47,656 bases of DNA from Sulfuricella sp. (GTDB lineage: Bacteria; Pseudomonadota; Gammaproteobacteria; Burkholderiales; Sulfuricellaceae): contig JAQTNE010000016.1 in the NCBI GenBank assembly GCA_028713975.1, positions 1-47,656 of the forward strand, read 5' to 3'. Under the pieces are notes generated by a model that was given only the letters and a program-made list of their open reading frames with translations, searched no databases and was not told the origin of the DNA. The first letter of the stretch is position 1; each line of letters begins with the position of its first letter. The position numbers were made by a program, and so were the translations under genes. Positions 32,159 through 41,154 of the stretch are shown piece after piece.

Positions 32159-34444
32159 TTAGAAGGTTGCTGACACGCCGGCGTACCAGGTACGCGGTTT
32201 GCCGACAATGATCGAGGGATCATCGGCGTTGTAGACCTTGTCGTAGGCCCCGGTCAGGTAATTGGCGGAATCGTTGGTGCCACGTGCCGACGACCAGTAA
32301 CTCCGGTCGAACAGGTTGTTCACCCGGGCGAAGAGCGACCACTTCGCCCCCATAAAACCCTTTTCCTTGATGTCGTAATTGGCCAGCAGATTAAACAGGG
32401 TGCGTCCGGGCAGCTTGTTCTGATTGATTTCATCCGACCATGACCAGGATTTGGCATCCATTTCCAGCCCCATTCTGAACGCTGAACTGGCCTGCCAATT
32501 CAGGGTTGTGTTGAGCATGTGCGTCGGCACGCGCGGGACATGACGACCGGTATTGTTGAACGGGACATAAAGAACGCCGGGCGCATATGGGCTGCCAAGG
32601 GTCTGGACGAACTGATCGTATTGGGTGAAATAGGCGGTGATGTAGGTGTAGGCTACGTCCAGCGAGAATTCGCGCTTGCGGTCGCTCTTCAATGACAGCT
32701 CGAAACCGCGATTTCTGACCCCGCCGATATTGTCGTATTTCTCCACATACTCCGTGCTAGTGCCGCCATATTGTCCCGATGTGGCCAAGATAAAATCTTT
32801 CCGGTCAATCTGGAACAACGCGGCATCCCAATCAAACATAACGCCCATGGCCGCTGACTTGGAGCGAAGCCCGATTTCCATGTTCAAAGCCTGCTCTGGC
32901 TTCAGATTCTCGTTGTTCGCGGTCTTTCCGCCGGTGGGTGAAATACTTCCCCGGTAAAGCTGGTCGATGCTGGGTGCCCGGAAGCCGGTGGAAACATTGC
33001 CATATACGCCCATCGTTTCAGTGAGGGCATAATTAGCCCCTCCCCGCCATGAAGTCACATCGAATGATTTGCTTTGCGGCGGCGGGGTGAACACTACCCC
33101 CGGTGCCGTTGTGACCTGGTTGGAGGAATAATCCAAGCCGATATTGTCATAGCGACCGTTGAAAGTCAGGGTCAGCGGCTTCGTCGGCGAGAATTTTAGT
33201 TCGCCGTACACGGCGTTCACGCTTTCGTCCACCGAATCGTCCTGGATCACGCTGCCGGCCTTATTGAAATTGGCCGGAAGGCAACCCGCTCCCGTCTTGG
33301 AACAGAAATCCACCAGGTAAGTGTTGAGGTTCTTATAGTTGTTACGCCTTACGTCCAGACCGCCCAGCCAGCCGACATTGTCTCGACCCGACCGCCATTC
33401 GCCCTTGAGGCCGCGCTGTAACTGATGATAATCGTTATTGGTGGTATACGCTTCGGTCGAACTGTTGGGGACCGTTTTGCCTGTCGCATCGACCCGTTGG
33501 GGCGCCGACCAGAACATGGTGTGGTCCCTGAATTCATAACCGCTCAACAGCACATTGCTCTTTTGATCGTAATTGTTTGAATAGGTCAGGTTGAGTTTTT
33601 GCAGGTCGACATCATATTTTCGCGTGTAGTCCCTGCCGATCATGCCAGTGGGGTCAAGCGCCGCCTGCGTCGCGCCTGTCACGCTGCCGTGCTTGTCTTT
33701 CTCTCTTTGGGACGTCTCGAAACCGAAGGTCAGATCACTGGTATCGGTCAAGTAAAGCTGCATGTTCCCATCCAGGTACTGGGTCTTGTAAGGGGATTGG
33801 TAGTAATAATCATCCGACTGACGGTTGGTAACCTGAATATGGCCGCTCCCCTTTTCCCCGGCAAACCCGGCCCGGGCGATTCCTTTTTGAAAACCGTATG
33901 AACCCACCTCGGTACCCAGGGTATATCCGGCATATTTTGCGCCGCGCTTGGTGGTGATGATCACCGCGCCGGAGAGGCCGTCATCGCCAAACAGATAAGA
34001 GGCGCCACCCTTGATCACCTTGATCGACTCGATGTTGTCGAGATCGATGTTGACCTTGCCGGTGCGCTCGAATACCGGCACACCGTCAATCACGATTGCC
34101 ACGCCCGGCTTCTCGCCCATGTAACGCTGGTTTTCGATGCCGCGCAGCTTGATCTTGAGCTCGTCCCCGCTGGAAACATCGGCGGTCACGCCGGGGATCG
34201 ATTGCAGAACCTGCATGATGTTCTCGATGTGGGCGTCGTCCACCTTCTTGCCGCTAATCACATTCACGTTGGTGGGATCGTTGCGCCTGGACTCGAAGCG
34301 GTCGTCGATGGTGGAGGAAGTCACCACTACCTCCTTCATGGTTTGAGCGGCATCCTGGTCGGCTTCGGCGCACCAGGCATTGCCCGCCATGCCGACGCAT
34401 ACCCCTGCAATAAGCTGCGGCAATGCTGCTTTTCTGAATTTCAT
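32159..34444 (-). CDS. TonB-dependent outer-membrane receptor (first gene of uptake operon)
   Basis: 761 residues. Signal peptide to AWCAE (about 1-27); TonB-box-like MKEVVVTSS; plug with IENIMQVLQSIPGVTADVSSG, LRGIENQRYMGEKPGVAIVIDGVPV and KGGASYLFGDDGLSGAVIITTKRG; a long barrel ending in YAGVSATF. It is full length with terminal Phe. The substrate cannot be assigned; it lacks the CxxxM motif of the second receptor. A sigma-54 promoter lies 83 bp upstream of the start, and the divergent sigma-54 activator is at 34811. Confidence 0.92.
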   Translation of the reverse strand: MKFRKAALPQLIAGVCVGMAGNAWCAEADQDAAQTMKEVVVTSSTIDDRFESRRNDPTNVNVISGKKVDDAHIENIMQVLQSIPGVTADVSSGDELKIKLRGIENQRYMGEKPGVAIVIDGVPVFERTGKVNIDLDNIESIKVIKGGASYLFGDDGLSGAVIITTKRGAKYAGYTLGTEVGSYGFQKGIARAGFAGEKGSGHIQVTNRQSDDYYYQSPYKTQYLDGNMQLYLTDTSDLTFGFETSQREKDKHGSVTGATQAALDPTGMIGRDYTRKYDVDLQKLNLTYSNNYDQKSNVLLSGYEFRDHTMFWSAPQRVDATGKTVPNSSTEAYTTNNDYHQLQRGLKGEWRSGRDNVGWLGGLDVRRNNYKNLNTYLVDFCSKTGAGCLPANFNKAGSVIQDDSVDESVNAVYGELKFSPTKPLTLTFNGRYDNIGLDYSSNQVTTAPGVVFTPPPQSKSFDVTSWRGGANYALTETMGVYGNVSTGFRAPSIDQLYRGSISPTGGKTANNENLKPEQALNMEIGLRSKSAAMGVMFDWDAALFQIDRKDFILATSGQYGGTSTEYVEKYDNIGGVRNRGFELSLKSDRKREFSLDVAYTYITAYFTQYDQFVQTLGSPYAPGVLYVPFNNTGRHVPRVPTHMLNTTLNWQASSAFRMGLEMDAKSWSWSDEINQNKLPGRTLFNLLANYDIKEKGFMGAKWSLFARVNNLFDRSYWSSARGTNDSANYLTGAYDKVYNADDPSIIVGKPRTWYAGVSATF

Positions 34445-34526
34445 TTTTCTCCCCTTAATTTAGACTTTGGTCAAAGACTATTCGGATGTTTTTATCCCCA
34501 ATAAAAACAAACTAAAGAATCTGGTA

Positions 34527-34543
34527 TGCAAGCCTTGTGCCAG
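34527..34543 (-). promoter_or_regulatory. Sigma-54 (-24/-12) promoter of the first receptor operon
   Basis: Minus strand CTGGCACAAGGCTTGCAT: TGGCAC (34537-34542), 5 bp, TTGC (34528-34531), a near-consensus RpoN site. The predicted RNA start is about 70 bp upstream of ATG 34444. Confidence 0.8.
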
Positions 34544-34570
34544 GAGTAAAAAAACACAGAAACAATGGGT

Positions 34571-34593
34571 TGACACAGGCCAATGCTGTGCCA
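34571..34593. promoter_or_regulatory. Candidate enhancer (UAS) of the first receptor operon
   Basis: TGACACAG-N7-CTGTGCCA inverted repeat, about 40 bp upstream of the -24. Read on the minus strand it contains CCTGTGTCAA, as in the other receptor promoter. A second palindrome GGGTTA-AA-TAACCC lies at 34606-34619. The rest of the 366-bp intergenic region (34445-34810) holds nothing else I recognise. Confidence 0.55.
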
Positions 34594-34775
34594 TTTGGCG
34601 CGAACGGGTTAAATAACCCAACCTTGCACACCTGACAAAGAGAGAAAAGCAGCAGCGACGAAAACTTCGTCGAGCACGACACCCTGGATAAACCGCTTTT
34701 TTAAGAAAAGACGAATACGCGCCCAGTAGAGTTCCGATGAAAAACATTTGGCTACCTACAACGCCAAATCGGATG

Positions 34776-34804
34776 TTGACGTATTGATAAGGTGTTTTTA
34801 TACT
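34776..34804 (+). promoter_or_regulatory. Sigma-70 promoter of the sigma-54 activator gene
   Basis: TTGACG (34776-34781), 17-bp spacer, TATACT (34799-34804). The start point would fall on or beside A of ATG 34811, implying a leaderless mRNA. Confidence 0.7.
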
Positions 34805-34810
34805 ACGCAC

Positions 34811-35785
34811 ATGAAACATTTTTCACTTATCGGCAGCTCCCCCGTTTTCCGTCAGTTGTTGAATACGGCACAACTGGTCGCGGCCACCCGCGCTACCGTG
34901 CTGATCAGCGGCGAATCGGGCTGTGGCAAAGAAAATCTGGCGCGCTTCCTGCACACGCACAGCCCCTTGGCGAGCCGTCCGTTCATCGCGGTCAACTGCG
35001 CCAACCTGCCGGAAAATCTGGTCGAGTCCGAGCTATTCGGTCATCGCCGTGGCGCGTTCAGTAATGCGCTGATCGACCGCGACGGCTTGGTGCGAGCAGC
35101 CCACAATGGCACATTATTTCTTGATGAGATTGGCGAGTTGCCGCTGACGGCGCAGGCCAAGCTACTGCGCTTCCTCGAAAACGGAGAAATCCTGCCGCTG
35201 GGCTACGACCAGCCGATTAAAGCTAACGTACGCGTGATTGCCGCGACCAATTGCGATCTGGAAAACATGGTGAAAACCGGGCGATTCCGCGCCGATCTGT
35301 TTTACCGCTTGCAGGTGGTGCCGATGGAGGTGCCGCCGCTGCGCGAACGCGCCGGGGATATTGCGCTGCTGATCGCACACTTTGTCGAGCTGGCCGCGCA
35401 GCAACACAGCCTGCAAGCCATTGCTTTCGATATGGATGCCCTCAAGACACTCAGAACCTATTCCTGGCCTGGCAATGTGCGCGAGCTGAAAAACCTGTGT
35501 GAGCGCCTGACGATTTTGTGCGGCAATCAGCACGGCCCGCTCGGCGTCGGGAACCTGCCGCTAAATATTCGCGAAGGCCAGCGCACCGCAGCAGTAGCCG
35601 CTTCGGCTGCCGCCCCGCTCGACCTTGAGCAGACCGAGCGTGACCTGATTCTGCGGGCACTGGAACAGACCCGTGGTAACCGCACCCGGGCAGCGAAGCT
35701 GTTGGGTATCAGCCGCTATACCCTGCTTTACCGCATGAAGAAATATTTCTCGGAAGAAAACTCGATGGCGCTCGGCATCGAGTAG
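34811..35785 (+). CDS. Sigma-54-dependent activator lacking a sensor domain
   Basis: 324 residues: an AAA+ domain (about 5-235) directly at the N-terminus and a C-terminal Fis-type helix-turn-helix (RGNRTRAAKLLGISRYTLLYRMKKY). Walker A is GESGCGKE (34-41), Walker B TLFLDE (101-106), and arginine-finger region GRFRADLFYRL. The sigma-54 contact loop normally GAFTGA reads GAFSNA (81-86), a notable change. No receiver, GAF or PAS domain precedes the AAA+ part, as in PspF, so control may come from a partner protein. The start is chosen from the promoter fit; an in-frame ATG-less extension upstream is rejected. It is divergent from the receptor operon it probably controls. Confidence 0.9.
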   Translation: MKHFSLIGSSPVFRQLLNTAQLVAATRATVLISGESGCGKENLARFLHTHSPLASRPFIAVNCANLPENLVESELFGHRRGAFSNALIDRDGLVRAAHNGTLFLDEIGELPLTAQAKLLRFLENGEILPLGYDQPIKANVRVIAATNCDLENMVKTGRFRADLFYRLQVVPMEVPPLRERAGDIALLIAHFVELAAQQHSLQAIAFDMDALKTLRTYSWPGNVRELKNLCERLTILCGNQHGPLGVGNLPLNIREGQRTAAVAASAAAPLDLEQTERDLILRALEQTRGNRTRAAKLLGISRYTLLYRMKKYFSEENSMALGIE

Positions 35786-35788
35786 TCG

Positions 35789-36217
35789 TTATTTCTTTTT
35801 CGCAATAGCGCCCACCAAGTCGCGCTTGTGTTCTTCCTCCTGAATCAGGATATCTTCTAACACGCGGCGCAACCCATATTCCTTGAGCGCTTCCGCTTGG
35901 CCAATGCGCTCCTTGTAGCGCTTGATGGCATTGTCCTCGCCTTTCAAATCCTGCTTGAGCATTTCCTGGCTGTCGTCGGATATCTCGCGTTTTTCTACAT
36001 CGACGGTCGGCACGCCGCCAAGAAAATCAATCTGATCTGACAGCATTACCGCATGCAGCATTTCCTCCTGGGAATGAATGATCAGCTCCTTCTGGATCGA
36101 ATCATATTCTGCGCCGCTAATCACTGCCGCATGCTGTAAATACTGTATTGCGGCGGAATATTCCCACTCCAGATCCTTGTTCAGTTCCTCAATCATTTTT
36201 TTCTTGGTGATTTTCAT
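35789..36217 (-). CDS. Ferritin-like (bacterioferritin-type) di-iron protein
   Basis: 142 residues from ATG 36217 (AAGGGG upstream), a four-helix bundle with the Glu/His pattern of a di-iron site: EWEYSAAIQYLQH, then IHSQEEMLHAVML, DNAIKRYKERI, and DILIQEEEHKRDL. It could store iron or protect against peroxide. No haem-binding methionine is obvious. It ends 3 bp from the convergent end of the sigma-54 activator gene, so its 3' end faces that gene; no terminator is visible between them. Confidence 0.8.
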   Translation of the reverse strand: MKITKKKMIEELNKDLEWEYSAAIQYLQHAAVISGAEYDSIQKELIIHSQEEMLHAVMLSDQIDFLGGVPTVDVEKREISDDSQEMLKQDLKGEDNAIKRYKERIGQAEALKEYGLRRVLEDILIQEEEHKRDLVGAIAKKK

Positions 36218-36277
36218 AAAAGCCCCTTTGGTAAAATCATTCATTGCCGGAACAACCCGTCCTTCTATCACAGTAGA

Positions 36278-36883
36278 TCAGTTTCTTTTCCGCGCCACCA
36301 GATCGACCAGCGCCGACCTGCCGCGGTGGCCTTCTCCTTCACAAACCTCGTCGTCATGTTCGGCAAGATGCAGGATTTCCATACCGGAAAATTCTTCACG
36401 CAAGACTTCCGCCGTATACAGGTTCTCCGCGCTGGAAGGGCCGCCGGTCTTGTACTCCAACTGTTTTGGCCGGTATCCCTGAAGGATCAGCAACCCGCCC
36501 GGTCTTAACGCTTTTTTCATGTAGCCATGCAGAACACGGCGCTGTTCCGGGCCGACGAACTGGATGAAAATGGCGACGACAATATCGAAACAGTCCTCAG
36601 GCCAATTCCAGGCAAACAGGTCGCCGGTTTCATGGCGTACCGTCACCCCGTTTTGATCCGCCAGCTTGCGCGCTTTTTCCACTGCCACCGGCGAGAAATC
36701 TATCGCCGTCACATCCAGCCCCTGCCGCGCCAGCCAGACGCCGTTGCGCCCTTCACCATCGGCCACCGCCAGGACACTCTGACCCGGCCTGAGAAGATGC
36801 GCCTGCGCAGCTAAAAAGGCATTAGGCGCGGTGCCGTAAAAAAATTCGTCGCCGCGGTAACGCTGGTTCCAGAAATCTTTCAA
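36278..36883 (-). CDS. Class I SAM-dependent methyltransferase (TehB-like)
   Basis: 201 residues from TTG 36883, which overlaps the dsbC stop (TTGA). This start gives MKDFWNQRYRGDEFFYGTAPNAFL, the usual family N-terminus; longer in-frame versions lie inside dsbC. Motif I is VLAVADGEGRNGVWLARQG, motif II DVTAIDFS, with DIVVAIFIQF and LRPGGLLILQGYRP further on. The substrate is unknown; relatives act on tellurite, thiols or small acids. Probably translated by coupling to dsbC. Confidence 0.83.
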   Translation of the reverse strand: MKDFWNQRYRGDEFFYGTAPNAFLAAQAHLLRPGQSVLAVADGEGRNGVWLARQGLDVTAIDFSPVAVEKARKLADQNGVTVRHETGDLFAWNWPEDCFDIVVAIFIQFVGPEQRRVLHGYMKKALRPGGLLILQGYRPKQLEYKTGGPSSAENLYTAEVLREEFSGMEILHLAEHDDEVCEGEGHRGRSALVDLVARKRN

Positions 36884-37623
36884 TGCTGCGATCTTTCTCC
36901 GTTGAGCAGCTTCTCCAGCTCGGCTGCGGGAACCATGCCGGGAACCCGTAATCCGTCCGCGAAGATGATCGTCGGCGTGCCGTTGACCTTGAGCTTCGCT
37001 CCCAGTTCGGCAATTTTCGCTAATGGCGTCGTATCGCACTTGGTACCGGTCTGCGGCACGGTTCCCTTCTGAACCAGATCTTCCCACGCCTTGACCCGGT
37101 CAGCCGCGCACCACACCGCCTTGACCTTGTCCACCGCCTGGGGATGAAGGCTGGCGATGGGATAAAAGAAAGTATAAATGGTTACATCGGTGACCTTGAC
37201 CAGCTCCGCATCGAGCCTTTTGCAATAGGGACAATCCGGGTCTGAAAACACCGCCAGCTTGCGGCTGCCATTACCCTTCACCTGCTTGATCGCCGATTCG
37301 AGCGGTAACGAGTCGAACTTTACCCGCGTCAAGTCGCGGATGCGCTCCTCGGTCAGGTTGCGCTGGGTTTTTGCATCGATCAGGTTGCCGACTAAAATGT
37401 AGCTGGCGCTCTTGTCGGTGTAAAACACCTGGCTGCCCGCCATGACCGCTTCATACAGGCCGTCGTACCGGGTTTTTTTCAGGCTGTCCAGGTTGATGTC
37501 GGGGAAGCGTTTCTCGACGGCCTTTTTCACCGCCATTTCATCTGCCGATAGCTTGGAGTCGGCCAGTGCCGCGCCGGAAAAAAGAAAGCCAGACAACAGG
37601 CAGACTAATAGTTTTGAACGCAT
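36880..37623 (-). CDS. dsbC: Thiol:disulfide isomerase DsbC
   Basis: Periplasmic disulfide isomerase. 247 residues with signal peptide (to about ALADS), an N-terminal dimerisation domain (about 25-85), a linker, and a thioredoxin domain with active site DPDCPYCKR (CPYC at 131-134), a cis-Pro segment VNGTPTIIFADG and a second cysteine pair (VWCAAD, GTKCDTT). AAGGAAG precedes the ATG. It needs electrons from a DsbD-type protein; a CcdA-like protein is encoded in the uptake cluster about 7 kb away. Confidence 0.94.
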   Translation of the reverse strand: MRSKLLVCLLSGFLFSGAALADSKLSADEMAVKKAVEKRFPDINLDSLKKTRYDGLYEAVMAGSQVFYTDKSASYILVGNLIDAKTQRNLTEERIRDLTRVKFDSLPLESAIKQVKGNGSRKLAVFSDPDCPYCKRLDAELVKVTDVTIYTFFYPIASLHPQAVDKVKAVWCAADRVKAWEDLVQKGTVPQTGTKCDTTPLAKIAELGAKLKVNGTPTIIFADGLRVPGMVPAAELEKLLNGERSQH

Positions 37624-37679
37624 TATGCTTCCTTAATGTTAAAAAAATTTAGTTGGAATTATTACAAAAAAAGCGATTC

Positions 37680-37809
37680 ACCGCAGAGGATGCGGGGGAC
37701 GCAGAGGAATTCATAAGGCCAACGCACCATCAAACGCTCACTCAAAGGGGGTTTCAATGCAGGCCCTTAGCTTCAGGTTTTCCTCCGCGTCCCCCGCATC
37801 CTCTGCGGT
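37680..37809. repeat. Family A element A8 (pepP-dsbC gap)
   Basis: 130 bp: ACCGCAGAGGATGCGGGGGA...TCCCCCGCATCCTCTGCGGT, perfectly matched arms of about 29 bp even where they differ from other copies. The interior is related to A1. Confidence 0.88.
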
Positions 37810-37828
37810 TCAATAGCTGTTTCCGGGT

Positions 37829-40011
<2,183 letters not shown>

Positions 40012-40018
40012 GAAAGAC

Positions 40019-41017
40019 TCAAAACGTAAACCCCACCGCCGCCTGCCTGTTCTCCAGCTCATCCAGCAACTTCAGCAGCGGGTGTAATTCGCGGTAACGC
40101 TCGCAGGTCTTGCGCAGGTAGGCCATCACCAGCGGCATGTCCTTCAGGTAGCCCCCTTTTCCGTCTCGGTGGAATAGCCGGGCAAAAATCCCCAGCACCT
40201 TGATATGCCGCTGCGCGCCCATCCATTCGAAATCCTGGTAGAACGCAGCGAAATCGTGCGACACCGGCAAACCGGCTTTCTTGGCTTTTTCCCAGTAACG
40301 GATCACCCAGTCCAGCACCCGCTCTTCCTCCCAGTGGACGTAGGCGTCCTTGAACAACGAAGCCAGATCGTAGGTCACCGGCCCGTACACGGCATCCTGA
40401 AAATCCAGGATACCCGGCTCGCCGCCGGTCACCATCAGGTTGCGGGAGTGGTAATCGCGGTGCACGAAAACCCTGGGCTGGGCCAGATTGTTACGCAGGA
40501 TCAGGGCAAAAACTTGATCCAGCGTTTCTGCCTGGTCGCTCGTCAACTCCACCTTGGCGTGTTTGCTCACATACCAGTCCGGGAACAGCCGCATTTCGCG
40601 CAGCAACAGGGCTTCGTCGTAATCCGGCAGCACATCCGGGCGGCTGGCAAGCTGTATCTTGATCAGCGCTTCCGTTGCGGCAGCGTACAGCTTGTCGGCA
40701 TCGCCCCCGTTTTCATCGAACGCGGCCAGGTAAGTCGTGCTGCCCAGATCGGTGAGCAGCAGAAAGCCCTGCTGCAAATCCTGCGCCAGAACCTGCGGCA
40801 CGTTGACGCCGGCATCACGGAACAGCCCGGCCACGTGGATGAAGGGCCGGCAGTCTTCATGCTCGGGCGGCGCATCCATCACGATCAGCGAACGATCCGG
40901 CAGGCCCACCCGGAAATAGCGACGAAAGCTGGCATCGGCTGAGGCCGGGGCAAGCGTATAAGAGATGCGGGGGAATTGCGGCTTTAGCCAGTTTTCGAGT
41001 AATTCAGAGCGATCCAT
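40019..41017 (-). CDS. amgK: N-acetylmuramate/N-acetylglucosamine kinase
   Basis: Phosphorylates MurNAc at the anomeric position, feeding MurU. 332 residues with an aminoglycoside phosphotransferase fold: DASFRRYFRV, IVMDAPPEHEDCRPF, the catalytic loop VHRDYHSRNLM and metal motif ILDFQDAVYGPVTYDLASL. This pairing with a murU-type gene is the known anomeric recycling pathway. Divergent from lptD. Confidence 0.95.
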   Translation of the reverse strand: MDRSELLENWLKPQFPRISYTLAPASADASFRRYFRVGLPDRSLIVMDAPPEHEDCRPFIHVAGLFRDAGVNVPQVLAQDLQQGFLLLTDLGSTTYLAAFDENGGDADKLYAAATEALIKIQLASRPDVLPDYDEALLLREMRLFPDWYVSKHAKVELTSDQAETLDQVFALILRNNLAQPRVFVHRDYHSRNLMVTGGEPGILDFQDAVYGPVTYDLASLFKDAYVHWEEERVLDWVIRYWEKAKKAGLPVSHDFAAFYQDFEWMGAQRHIKVLGIFARLFHRDGKGGYLKDMPLVMAYLRKTCERYRELHPLLKLLDELENRQAAVGFTF

Positions 41018-41154
41018 TTAATCTCGCATTGCGTAAAAGCCGGATTTGTGCGATTTTATCACCGATACCGGTACAAATAATAACGAGATACAACCAATGG
41101 TCACGATCTTTGCCGTTTGGCACAAGTCGAGGCCGTTGTCTTACCATTTAAAAC

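Noticed and set aside
36884..37087. Longer N-terminus for the methyltransferase
   Set aside because: The extension lies wholly in dsbC coding sequence in another frame and has no family similarity.
41114..41135. Sigma-54 promoter upstream of lptD (TTGGCACAAGTCGAGG)
   Set aside because: TGGCAC is present, but no TTGC or GC follows at the right distance, unlike the two receptor promoters.
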